Of a stretch of 64,000 bases of DNA, positions 47,031 to 59,700 are shown one piece after another. Under the pieces are notes generated by a model, which saw only the letters and a program-made list of their open reading frames with translations, was not told the DNA's origin and made no database searches. Each line of letters starts with the position of its first letter. Position 1 is the stretch's first letter. Origin of the DNA: Halichondria panicea (lineage: Eukaryota > Porifera > Demospongiae > Suberitida > Halichondriidae); NCBI RefSeq assembly GCF_963675165.1, contig NC_087379.1:4419442-4483441 (forward strand), in the 5' to 3' direction. Made by a program: the position numbers and the translations under genes.

Positions 47031-50000
47031 ATGGTACTGTGCTTGCTGTTGCTGCTTCAGGAGCCCGTGGACAGCAATCATTGCTCAGCTGGTTAGACTT
47101 AATATATAGTTAACTGCATGATATATAGTCTAGCTGATCAGTTGTACCTTGCTTTGATGTATTACAGATTGTCTTGTCCCCCCCCCCCCCCTTTATCTCT
47201 TTAGCTATTTTAAAGGGACCGTCTCAGCTGCTGGAAGAAACCACAGGAGGTACAGCTGCCTTCACATGCACTGTGTTTGGTGCCACTGATCCGAGAACAC
47301 AGTCATCCCGTCCTTGTCGGTATCTCTTCAATACAGGAAATTTCAACCCTGTCAGAATTTTCTGGAATATACAAGCACCTGGTCTTGACCTCTCTCTTTT
47401 GCAAGGAGACTTGCAAATGATATTTTCAACTTCTGATTTACTACCACAATTACGAAACAAAGGAGTGATTATTTCCACAAACTGCTTGAGTAGAATCTTT
47501 TTTGATGACTACAGACGCCAGGCTGAAGAAAGATTAGCCTCGGAGCCGGCTGATTTTTGCTTGAATGAACTGTCCTGTAGTGGTACTATCGCCATTCCGG
47601 TGAATAGTGTTGCCAACAACACTAAAGTAACATGTGGGGTATATTCAACTGAGTGCAGAGAAGACCCTTCCAACTTGGAGAATGACGAGGTCTTTGTAAG
47701 TAATGAGGGGAGACTGGTAGTTCGAGGTGAGTAATTACTTTATTATCATTCAGACCTGCATGCACGTAAGCTAAGGTATACATGTAGATATGTGACAAGC
47801 TCTGGGAAAATGACCATAATGGAGCAGATTGGTATTGAGCAATATAGCCAGACTTATAGACTACAGTGTATAATGTCATAATAATTTTTCTTAGCTTATG
47901 TTATAGTTATACTATGGTTCTAGGGATTTATGGCAGTAAACCCACCAAGGACGAGGGCGAGGTGTGGTTTATGTTGCCATAAATCCCTAGCAACCATATA
48001 GTACGAGTGTTATATATCCTATGTGATTGGCTAGCTATATATATAGTTGCGCATTTACTCCTCTACCATAATTATGGTAACTCACGTTCAAACTATCAGA
48101 AAGCAAAAAGAAAGCATTGAGGAGAAGCTTGGTCTGTCAATAGCTAGCTAGCTACAGGCCTACTATTGCTTACCGTTCGACAACCAGAGTTCTTTATTGC
48201 CACGCTGTCAAAGAAATGCTGATCTAGCAAACACTCTGAGCCCCGCCCTGACTAAAGCCTCACAAACTGCTAAAGCCACCCATGAACTGGAGCCAGACAG
48301 TGCACAGTAGAGGAGGTCCGACATGCGTGCACGACTCACTACAAGTTCAGTGCATTGATGTCATTGCGGTCATGTGATATGTCCAGGCCAAATGCACTAG
48401 CATTTGTAGTGAGTCGTGCACGCATGTCGGACCTCCTCTGAGTGCATGACCTCCTCTGAGTACGCAGTGCCAAGGCTCCCAGGCTCCCACTGCACTAGCT
48501 CTCTAGCTTGAGAATCTCTTATCAAGTGCCTCACTATCATCTCCTCACTATTTTTTACTTCGTAATCTAGCTACATGCAGTGCATAAAGCAACCAAACAT
48601 TTTAATATGGCAGCCTGCACAAATTAAGAAATTATCTACATGGATCTTGTGCCAAACATGTCTGGGGAAATATCAGAGGGAATTATCATAGTTATCCCCT
48701 GGCCATATCCTATAGCCACTGCCAGGATGTTATCTATACATGCAGTCTTTCTACTACTTCTCTGCAAAATCTGATGCTCTGAATCCACCGCGTATATTTC
48801 GAGGGTATAAATGTTTGCGGAAATGCCTTTAGAACGGTTTTCGCGGATTTAATTTTCGTGGAACAGCGCCTGTTTGCAGCATGCATGCATGCAATATTAA
48901 ATTCGCGGTTCCGCGAAAACCACAAACATTTATACCCTCGAAATATATACCCGCTATACTGTATGTTCCTATACAAATTATACGACTACTGTTATGTATA
49001 CGTTGTTGGTGTTACAACTTCTCTTGAATTTGTAGCAATTTAAGATCTGTTCTGCAATAATTGTCATAATGCCTAAGTATAATTATGTATGGTTATAGCC
49101 TTAATTAATTATACAGCCTAATATGATTATGTACATACAGTATGCATTGCAATGAATAGCCTGCATGCATGCATGCATGCTCCCATTTTCTCTTGCAGAG
49201 TCTCTGTTGCATATACAAGTCTCAACTAGCCCTGGAGCAGTATGTGTGCAGTGCTTCTTTACCTACAATTCAACTGCAGTCGGTTGTCATGTTAAGATTC
49301 GACCTCAGTCGTTTGCGAGAAAAATGGTTGCATTCAATGTTTCTGTTATTGATGATTTGGCTCGAAGCTGTACAAGAGGACTGGACAACGACACGTACAC
49401 AGTGACAGCTGTGGAAATTGATGCAAGAGGCATGATTGGAACGCGAAACATTATCGAGGTTATCTATGTTGAAAGAGAGACTGAGATCGACAAAATGTGG
49501 CCAACTGTATCCAATAATGTGACTGTTGCCGTGGATGTACCTGTAGTTGCTGGACTTTTGGGAGGAGTGGCGCTACTTTTGTTGGTAACTATTGCTGTAG
49601 GTTCAGTTCTGGTGAGGAGGAAGTGTGCTAAAACTTTAGGTACGTGCATGTACCCATCTATACTCAGGGGGGTAAGCAATAATGAACTTTGAGAAGCGAT
49701 ATCTTATGTCTAGAGCTATAATAGCAATCAGACAAGGATTGATTCTTGATGTCGATATAATTATGTCTTTGCGATACTCACAAAGTTAATGTTTGATGCT
49801 CGCAAAAATAATTTATTGTATATAGACGAAAATTAATATTACTGCATGTGTTCTTACCATAAACACTGTGAACAAGGTGGTATAATTATTATTATGCTGC
49901 TACTAGATTTACTGTGAGAGTATCATAATTATAGTGGGTAATTATAATCATTATATCCTCTGTTTATTTGCCCACTGAATTTCAACTTTCCCAATGGTCT

Positions 50001-50913
50001 ACCGTATAGCGGGCATTTATTTCGAGGGTATAAATTTTCGCGGAAATGCCTTTAGAAAGGTTTTCGCGGATTTGATTTTTCGTGGAATAGCAGCCTTTTT
50101 GCAGCATGCATGCATGCGATATTAAATTTGCCGTTATAAATGTTCGCGGTACGTGCTTAATCCGCGAAAACCACGAACATTTACACCCTCGAAATATACC
50201 CGCTACGTTATATAATACTTGAACTTGTGCAATATAATGCATGTGTATATGGAAATTTACATTGGCCAAAAAATGTCACATTCTGTGTCTACATACACCC
50301 CCTATATCTATATACTAAGACAGTCATAATACATATAGCCTAAACAAACAATCCTTGCAAGGTATGCCGCAATTATATATGGAACTGAATTAACCACACA
50401 CTCCTTGTTTGTGCAGGGAGTAGCTTGTCAAGTGACCAAATTCGAGGATACTCTAACCACTCAAATAGAGCCACACCCGTCGAAGAACTTTATGATACGC
50501 TAAGTACACCCACTCATGAATACGAGTATCCGAGTGAACATAACGGCTCATACGATTATGCCTCAGAGTCTTACGACGCTAGGCTAAATAGTAGGCCAAC
50601 AACCGGGCATAACAGTGATAGTGAATATGAAAGTAGGAGACCGGTCTCTTACGTCAACGTGGACAAACATCAGTACATTAATGGTAACATGTTTTCGAAA
50701 ACGAGAAGTCTACCAGGAAGCGGTCAGTTAGCCTCTTCACCCATTTATGGAAATGTCAACGAAATTTCCAATACTGGTTACCTAGTTATTCTGCCGGATT
50801 CCTATCCGATTGGTACATCAACGGGCGAGGCTGAAATCTTTACAAAAAAGTGTGTTGCTTATTCAATGGGTGAGGCTGAAATCTTTACAAAAAAGTGTGT
50901 TGCTTATATATAG
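47031..50913 (+). CDS. Ig-like single-pass receptor with tyrosine-motif tail
   Basis: Four exons, 47031-47091, 47205-47726, 49199-49639 and 50417-50913, join in phase to 506 aa. Exon 1 gives a short signal peptide (MVLCLLLLLQ). Exon 2 gives one Ig-like domain with AAFTCTVFG, a core Trp in IFWNIQ and VTCGVYSTEC, plus extra cysteines. Exon 3 gives a membrane-proximal region of unknown fold with several N-x-S/T sites, then a transmembrane helix (VVAGLLGGVALLLLVTIAVG) and a basic stop-transfer RRK. Exon 4 gives a cytoplasmic tail rich in Tyr and Ser: VSYVNV fits the ITIM pattern, TGYLVI fits the ITSM pattern, and YVNV and YGNV are YxN sites. All introns are phase 1, as usual for exon-shuffled extracellular domains. 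Ligand and signalling are unknown. The first two exons exist as a pseudogene at 12 kb. Confidence 0.85.
48309..48439. repeat. Perfect 36-bp inverted repeat
   Basis: The arms 48309-48344 and 48404-48439 are exact complements (AGGAGGTCCGACATGCGTGC opens the left arm), with about 59 bp between them. It lies in intron 2 of the Ig receptor gene. Perfect arms suggest a recent origin or conversion between arms. Confidence 0.85.
48790..48962. mobile_element. Fold-back MITE, CCGCGTATATTTCGAGGG type
   Basis: The left CCGCGTATATTTCGAGGGTA and the right ACCCTCGAAATATATACCCG pair, and GCGGAAATGCC and CGCGGTTCCGCG words lie inside. It is a subtype of the CCGTATAGCG family, in intron 2 of the Ig gene. Confidence 0.65.
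50001..50213. mobile_element. Fold-back MITE with CCGTATAGCGGG end
   Basis: It runs from TACCGTATAGCGGGCATTTA to CCCTCGAAATATACCCGCTA, with mirrored TTTCGCGG words. The interior resembles the copy at 48790. It is in intron 3 of the Ig gene. Confidence 0.7.
50868..50910 (+). repeat. Tandem duplication at the 3' end of the Ig-receptor ORF
   Basis: The residues GEAEIFTKKCVAY appear twice in a row at the C-terminus (copies at about 50824-50863 and 50869-50908), with few base changes. The second copy supplies the last residues before the stop. Confidence 0.8.
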
Positions 50914-51349
50914 TTATAAAACTGGCAGACCAATTAGTTTTTAATTTATGGTTGGCTATTTGTATATCGATTGTGTACAGTACATGCTTTATAATTATAA
51001 TTATTTGTTGGAGAAAAATCGGCCCTGCATGGTGACAAACATGCAATCATTATTAGTGCAAGCTGCATGTGCCCACCTTTTCACATGTTATAATTATAAG
51101 AATGGCACAATAACATAAACATAAAGTAACAGTTACTGCATGTATATACGCAGCTATATTATTATACTCAGTGTATAAAAGAAAGTGTTTGCACAGCTAT
51201 ATTAGTACATTGTATATATAAGTCATGTCATGTAAGCAAAACAAACACCATGTGTGCATGGTGAGTAAAAGAAAGATAAGCTATGATATACTGAAGTATA
51301 AGTAGAGTGCATCTTAGTACAAACGATATAAAACCTATAGTGTTATTAT

Positions 51350-53743
51350 TTACATGCATGCAGTCCGAACCTCTTGTGGGAGATTTTCAATAGTTGCTTG
51401 TCTAGGGAATTCTCGTTCACGACGTATGCAGCTGTTCTGTTTGTAGTGCTCAATCAGTGGCTTCCAAGTATCAAGATCGTATTCCAGCAACCTTCTATTA
51501 CCTGTATATTATACACATCGATGTTAATTTAGTTTCTCACACAACATGAAGATGGCTACACTTACCGACTATAATAAGTCCATACTTGCTTCGCGTGATG
51601 GCTACATTAGTCTGATGCTCATCCGTTACAAATCCTAAATTCTCACGCAGCCACAATCGGTCAGGCTGCACATGATCCGGATTGGCAATTTCTTCAATGG
51701 GTTGTGAACGGACGGTGGACAAAACTACAAACCCATACTCATCACCTGTGCATGTGCATGGTTCAGGACATCACATGCAATCGTCATGTGGTCAAACAGA
51801 AGCCATTAACTATTATTAGCTATTGAATAATATACTTGCCTTGGCTTTTGATGATGGTTGTTACGGTGACATCCTTTAGCCCGACTTTGTCCGCCAAACG
51901 TCTTATACACACTTCTTGAGAGGAGTAGGGTGTAAGAACGGCTAGTTGTGCTTGATCGACTTTGTGGATGAAATGAAGTACACTCAGTACTTGAATCTAT
52001 GGCATGTGAAACAAAATAACTTGGGTATACATATTAATAGCGAGAAATTTTAAATTTTCACCGTTTTATTAAAGGGTTAGCATACCGTACAGCACAAAAT
52101 TTGTAGAGACAGTTTTACGATAGTTATACTGTTTACTGTTCATCCTGTATATTTTGGACAGGAGGGCTATAGGTAATAATCATTATTACCTATAGCCCTC
52201 CTGTCCTGCATGGTTCCAACACATATACACATGCACGCAAAGAGTAGTTTTTCTTACCGTCTTTTTAGCATCTTTTATATTACACTTTGATCCTGCCATG
52301 ACCTTTCTTCCTTCACTGTTACCTGTCTCCTCCTCCATTTCTGTGCCAACAACATCACAAAACAAAATGGGACAGCGTGGACCCTGTGGACCCGGCCAAA
52401 ATCCAACAAGTTTACATTCTGGATTTTGCCTCTGTTTTACCGAATTGTCTGTCAAAAGTTTGCCACCATAAAAATGTTGAGAAGGGAATCTGCATATTTC
52501 TTCATGCTGAAAGGATATAGAGCAAGCATTAATTTTATTACTTTTCCATGATTGTACTGGAATTTACCATTCTGTATTGAGTGTTCAAAAAATTTGTGAA
52601 GTTTTCTTCATTCTCAGCATATCTCTCAAACAGTGAAGTAGATAGCCCTTTGTCTCTGGCGGGTGAGTATTCAATCACTGGCTGAAGTTGCTTGTGATCC
52701 CCTATGACAGTGACGTGCTCACAGATACTGATAGGGATGATTGTTTCAGGCTCAGTGGCCATTCCACTCTCATCAATAATCACTTGTTTTGGATGGACAT
52801 AGTTCTGCACCCGAGCACTGGCGACCTCACTGCAAGTGCAAAAAATCACGTCGTATTTCTTCAAAAGTTCGATCTTTTCTAGGCTTGTGATTAGTTTTCG
52901 ATAGCAGTTGAGAGCTTTTCCACTTGGAATTGTTCCTCTTGGAAGTTTAGAGAACTCTTTTTCTTTATCCTGCAGTTCAGTGCTCGTCTTGCGGATAATA
53001 TGATGGAGAGCATAATCCTTTGCCCACGTTGGAGGCTCGTAGCCTGAATTTGTCACAAAGCCTTGCCCTCCTAATTCTCCAGGGTCAGGGAAATCCTTAT
53101 GTTCTGTGGCTTTGCCGTAAATGCGCAAAATCTTCAGAGCTGGGGATTTCAGCTTGTGGAATTTTTCTGCAGAAAAATGATGTATATATATGCAGGCGAG
53201 CAAGCTTAAATATATTACGTACCTAGTACAACATCCACAGCTTTATTGGATGGACCACAATACATCACACACATGTATTTGTCTCTCTTGTTGACGCTAG
53301 CAAATATGTATGCCAAGTGAGCACCAGTTTCACTCTTTCCAGTTCCTACACAAAGAAGAAATTATCATACAACTGATGACAGTAGAAACTATATATTAGG
53401 TGGCATACCTGGTGGTCCTTGGATCAAATGGAACGCACATCTTGATGACTCCCTAATGGCAGCTTCTTGCCCTTTATTCAACCGAATACGCTTGCACCTA
53501 ATCCACAGGCACATTGCATTATCTTCAATCTTCAGCTGATTGTCGACATCTTTCGGATTCACTGACCCTAAATCAAATAAATAGATTCACTGTACCTAGT
53601 GTAACAAAGGCAATTTCTTACCATATTTATTCCTGGTGATTTTCCCAATAGCCACTGCTTTAGCGAGCTCTGATGTGCCCCGGATTTGTGATTGCTCTTT
53701 TTTCTTGCGTGGAAGCAAGTTTAACAAGCCACTATAGACACGT
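51350..53743 (-). other. Helicase module C (C-terminal)
   Basis: The module has QGPPGTGKSETGAH (Walker A, split by an intron between exons 53567-53409 and 53345-53223), VIIDESGMATEPE, GDHKQLQPVIEYS, LNTQYRM, LAVLTPYSSQ, GDEYGFVVLSTVRS and QTNVAITRSKYGLIIVGN. These are closest to the HELZ2/ZNFX-type C-terminal helicases, and module C is more canonical than A or B. The intron between 51840 and 51745 uses a GC donor (AAG|GCAAGT). Confidence 0.9.
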
Positions 53744-56700
53744 CTGCAGCAAAAGTGATGAGGTTAATAATAATTTGTTTATTAGCTATCAACTTACTGA
53801 AACGATGTACTGAGAGTGATCACTTGTACTTCACATGGGTTTTCGAGGATGCTTTTCACTTGCTCCGATATCCTACAGTTACTTTTCCCAACAACTTTGA
53901 GAGAAACAGTTCGCCAATCTTCCATTTTATCTTCCATTTTACTAGGCACATGAATGTCACACACGACAAAATGAAATACTGCACGAGTAGATGAAGACAT
54001 CTCAACACCGTATCGAGCACATACAAGATCCCCAATACGGATTTTAAAAATTTCGATGCAGTGCTCTGAAAATGTGTCGGATATTCTCAGAGTAATATCA
54101 CCAGTTGGTAGGTAGTACTTTTCATCGACACAATTTGCTGGGACTTGTAACCGTGGCCACCTCAGTACAACGTCTTGCAGGATAACTATACTAGAATCTC
54201 TCACACTGCTTTGGGACGCTTCGGCTAGAATGATTTTCTCCCACAGTTCCACATATCTGTTGATATCAGAGTAGGTTCTCCTTGATGCGTGTATCAGAAT
54301 TGGATCAGAAAAGCACTCAGCAGGCTGGGAGTTGTGCTGCACACAAACTCGGACAAACTGGGAGAGTTCAACAATTTGAATGGTGGGATTGATAAATGCA
54401 CCTTTTCCAGACCATGACAACCAAACCTTGAACATTTCGTATGGCTTAATCTTAAACTGTAGCTTGAGGAAACTTACTGGACATAGTCCAATTGTGCTCA
54501 CATTTTCTGTTGTGAGGCTTTGTGTACATGTGGAAGCTTGTAATGTGTTTTGTAAATGTCCTTTTACAGTGGATAGTCGTTCCTCGCAAGGGTCTTTTAT
54601 GAATTCCATGCAATCCTTCCATTGTTTAGCAGACATTGACACAACATCAGGCTGAACGTTAGCTTGATACTGAGCTACAGTAAGCGTATCATTCTCCGAG
54701 ACGGTCCAAAGCTTGCAACGTACGTCTGATTGGTTATCTGTGTCTTTTGCACTCCGAAGATTAACAAGAGATGTGTACTCTAACACTATGGCTCCAAGCT
54801 GATCATTCATTGAAGCTACTTTCATATCAATGGAAAAACAACCATGTTTATCCAACGATTTTACCCGGCCCAGATGTTGCAAACGGAAGGTTCGATCTTT
54901 CGGCATGAGATGCTTTAAGCGAAGACTTGAGAAAGTGAGTTCAATTTTGTTTCCTTTTTCAATACTGCACACAAATCCGTCAAACACCTCGCTACTACTC
55001 ATTAAATCTGCAGCCAAAGCAACGACAGACATTTGCGACTCAAATCTTTTAGCATTTTTCGACTTTTTGTTGAGTTCAGGGCAGAGCTTCGCTAGTTCTT
55101 CCCTAGAAAAATGAACAGGTTTCTGATCCAAAACTTCTGTTAGCATCTGCTGTGTGACAATGTCAACATATCTTCTAAGCGGAGATGAAAAGTGAGTGTA
55201 TTTCGAAAGATTGAGACTGTAGTGTCTGTACTCGTCCGCAGCAGCTCCTTCTACAGTATAGCAGTATTCTGCTGCAGCATAACAGCTACGCAACTGTGCA
55301 TTAACAACTGAGAGCTGTGGAATCGCTCGAGAGGAAGAAAGTCTGTTTGCTAAAAGATTGCAGTTAAATTTGAGCATTTCCTCTAGCAAGCGTGTAGGAA
55401 CTAGGACGTTTGGAGCAGCTCGTGAGTAGTCTTGATTACGTGGAACAAGTTGAGTGAAGCTGTGAGATAAATGCATGACCCTTTGGTGTTCATCAATAAC
55501 TTGGGTCCTTTTTTGCATATTGGGGTATCGTTGCCTTCTTAATATGGTGCTGTTTGGCTGTTTGGAGTGTAACAGTGTTGCTACATGCTTATTTGCAAAT
55601 ATCATTAGCTCTTCGATCATCATGTGTGCCTGCCAACATTTTTCCTCTCCTGGATCAGAGACATCATACACGAAGCAAGAATCATTTTGTAATCGATCTC
55701 TTCTGATATTTGAGGCAATCAAGTATAGCGATTTCAAAGCCTCTTTTATTGTGATGAAGCTTTTTTGTTCAAATAGTGTTGCACCGTCTACAGGTGTAGT
55801 AATTTCTGAATCCATTATCTGTTGAGCTGTTTCGTAAGTTAGTTTCAGAACTGATTCGACAACTGTTGCATTAGTGCTAGGATCTCCTATTATTGATACG
55901 TCTTGACCTTGAACTTTCACTTTCATCATCACCGTGAAAGCATGATGTTTTTTGTAGGGCATCAGTGAGAGATTCTTACGAAATGAAGGTGGCAACATAT
56001 CAATAGGGGCTAAAGTGTCACTACAACCAGGATACACAGAGGTTCCTCTATGACGTGCTTCTTTATCGAGAAGGGAGCCCTTTGTGACATACTTTGCCAC
56101 ATTAATGATATGAATGCCTAGCTCAAAGGTGCTGGGGTCACTTTCCACTTGCTTCAATGATATTGCATCGTCAAGCAGACGAGCATTGTCTGGATCAATA
56201 GTGAAGCAGAAATAATCGGCGGATTGAGAAGGTGGATTCTTGAACAATTCATCGTTTTTCATAGGAATTGATGGCTTTATGTTGTATTGTAGTCTTAGAA
56301 GACGATGAGCATTGTAAAGATTGACTCCTTTTGGTAGTGCTTCAATTACTGCTCCAAGAGGGTATCTGTATTTTAAATCCCATTTCACAAATTTCACCAA
56401 GAAAAGCATGTCGTTAGCGACAGACGAAGGATACGTTTTCTTTATTTGAGGTAAGTCATGAGAATTTTCGACTGACTGAGCATCAAATACAACTACTACA
56501 CTATCAGTAGACTGTAGATGGTCGTGAATTGAATCTTTGTCGCCGTTTTGCAGTATACGCCTTGTCAGGAATGGTAGATTAATAAACAAGGGATCAACTC
56601 TGGACACTGGAGATAAGCAGGTTGCATTTCTTTTAACCTGACAGAGAAAATATTGATCATTTCCTCTCTCAACAACCCTTGTGACTCTTCCGTAACATTT

Positions 56701-59700
56701 TCCTGTGGGGTTATCATCAAATACCCCTATTTCCACAGTGTCTCCGTCAAAAGCACCTTTTCGATTATTAAAACCTCTTATTGTAACAATGTCTTTATCA
56801 CCATCCAATGGAAATGCTTCACCGGAAGTAAAGTGATGCATACGTAAAACACAAACATAAATATCGGCATAGTTCTCTTCTGTAGGCTGCTGCACTTCAA
56901 TTGGGTCGTTTAGAGTGTCATTTTCTTCTTTTATATTCCACGTAAGAACATCCGCTCCTTCTCTAGAAAGTTTGAGACGTGCATCTGTGAAGATGTGGCT
57001 TTCATTAAGTGCAGATTTATAGGCCTTAAGAATAGTATCTTCTTGTACACTACCAGCATCGGAAAAATTTTCGTCACCTGGGTGACACCGAGAATATATA
57101 TGGTCTTTTAATTTCATTATCTTTTGTTCAATCTCTGGTGTTCGTTTAATGTTTTCACTGAGTTCAAATGAGCGTGACTCGAAACAACGTTGCAAGTAAT
57201 GACTCCAACATTTTGGATTGTGCTGAGGATTGTAATTGTCACCAACGTTATCTTCTCCTCTTAGCAAAAGATATGGATTACCCACAACCACGACAAGAGA
57301 CTGTGATCGGGTGATGGCAGTGTTAAACACGTATCTATCACTGAGAGTCTTTGTCTGATTGAGAGGCTTGCCATACTCGTCTGTTTTTTCCACTGTGCTG
57401 ATAAAGATGGCACGATATTCTCTCCCTGTAATATCAATGAAACAATTACACCATAATAATTACTATTGTAGCGTAGTGACATTGTGTTGTAAGACTATAA
57501 AAAGCTTACCTTGAATTTCATAGGCTTTGAGAATCTCCAGCGATTTGATGTTAACGTCTCTTTTGTAAATCTTTTTTTTTATCAGTGAGCACTGAAATAA
57601 AAGAGCAAGTTGACAATCTGTATGCCTACAGTCTATTTTGTGAACAAACCTGATTCTCCGAAGATGACATAATACACACTGCATTCCGCATATCTCCCCA
57701 GTGCCGGGGCCAATTTTTCAAATATTTTTCAACATGGTTTAAGACACAATCTGCTTCAGTGACATCAGTGCCTCTTCTAGCGATTTTATTGTCGTCTAGA
57801 CTTGAACAGACAAACACAAGTGGGTATGGAGCATCTGGGTGAGTCAGAGCTCTTGAACGACTCAAGAGTGTAGACTCATAAAAGAGGTGGGATGGGAGCA
57901 TGAGAATTCCATGGTGGCATCGATAATTAGTTGAAAGTTCAGCATGTAGATACCTTCCCCCATTAGGTAGCTTCTCATAGACAGCATACAGCCTTTCCAT
58001 TATGGAAGTCCCTAAACCATTACCTTGAGCTTCTTTTCCAAATACAAGGAGCCTTGGTCCAACCTGCATTCAGAAGTACATTAAACATAAGCTTACAAAG
58101 TAAAAAAAAACACACCGTGCAATGCATGGGTTATACATATAACATAAGTTACCTGGTTGTGATCCCCTGCAATAATAATGGTTGTATTCTCACCAGCTAA
58201 GGAAAGTGGCCCCACTGTTTCAGGTTCTCTAGTTTGAGCTCCCTCATCGATAAGGATATGAGTGAAATAACCATTGCTGTACTTACTAAGATATGGAGCT
58301 AATCCAAGAGTAGTAACAACAAGTCTGTGATTACTATATCTGTTTGCTTGACCAACTGATACGAAAACTTCGGGGTTCGCATTTTTAATTTCTGAATGAT
58401 GAGAAGATGTGGCCACTCTTATGAATCTTTGGTACCATGGTCGGTACTCGTTGTGCTTCATTGAACAAAAGTAATTGACAAAAGTATCAACTGATGCTTG
58501 GTGATGAGCACAAATAAGTACATTATTTGAACGATTTCTAAGAATTTCAAAAGCTGCCCGAGCAAGTACACGTGTCTTTCCTGTACCAAATGGTCCAGCA
58601 ATTAGTAATGGGCATTTAGATCTGGATGAGAGAATCAGATTTAGAGCCTGCACTTGGCAGGTTCTATCCAGTTGAAGATTTTCATACGGTGCATAAGGCC
58701 CTATGCACTTTGCATCGTCATCAGTATCCATGTTGGGTTGGTACTTAGCAACTGGTATAAGTCTATCAACAATGCACTGTGGCAGATTATCAAGAGCATT
58801 GTGCAACCGTTGAAAGTAAGCATGCTTCAGCTCAAATTGAATGAGAACATAATCTCGAAAGGGATAGTTACCTTTACATTTTGGATTCCATGTTATTAGT
58901 AACCTATTCTGTTCTTCGGTAAGCCCGAGTACAATTGAGTTTTGATCAGCAGATCTAGGCAGTTGAAATTTCTTAATTTGGTGGAAAGGAATATGACTGA
59001 CATGTATAACAATACTTCCTTCATTGAGAATCAGAAATGAACCTTCACTGGCTTGCTTTGCATATGACAATTTCTCAGCGTCATCGCTATCAGTGTCTTT
59101 GCAGCTAATGTATCCATAGCGAACAAATTCGTCATTCCCTGATATGGAAGAACTGTCTCGCTGGAATAGTACTACTTTGAACTTGTCATTGTACCTGTAT
59201 GTAATTATGATTATGATCAAAAGCAGCATTGTAATCGAACAAGCAAATAATCCTTACCTCTCAAGCACATTGCAATGCTCTTGCTCTTCCCAGCTTAATA
59301 AATGGTGAAATTTACGCTTGTAGTTTTCCCTTGTTAATTCACATGAAATCTCATCCATTGAGAGATCATATTCCTTAAACGACATAGAATGAGAGTCCAG
59401 GGTATAGTTTCTAACTTCTTGTTGTGGTTGTGGTTGTGGTTTATGAGAGGTTTGTTTTCTTTTGGGTATTTTAACACTCTTGGCTGAATTTAAATCCTGC
59501 ATGCAGAGAACGATATTTTTAGCATACATGCAGAGTATACACCATAATTATTAGCTAACTCACAGGAAATTCATCTTTGTCTTCGATTCTTAGTTTTGAT
59601 CGAGGCGGAGGATGGTCAGCTGCATTGCAAATGAAAACCGGATTACAATCATCATGCTAGCATCGTGTATATAAGAGAATACCTTTTGAGATGTTTGTCT

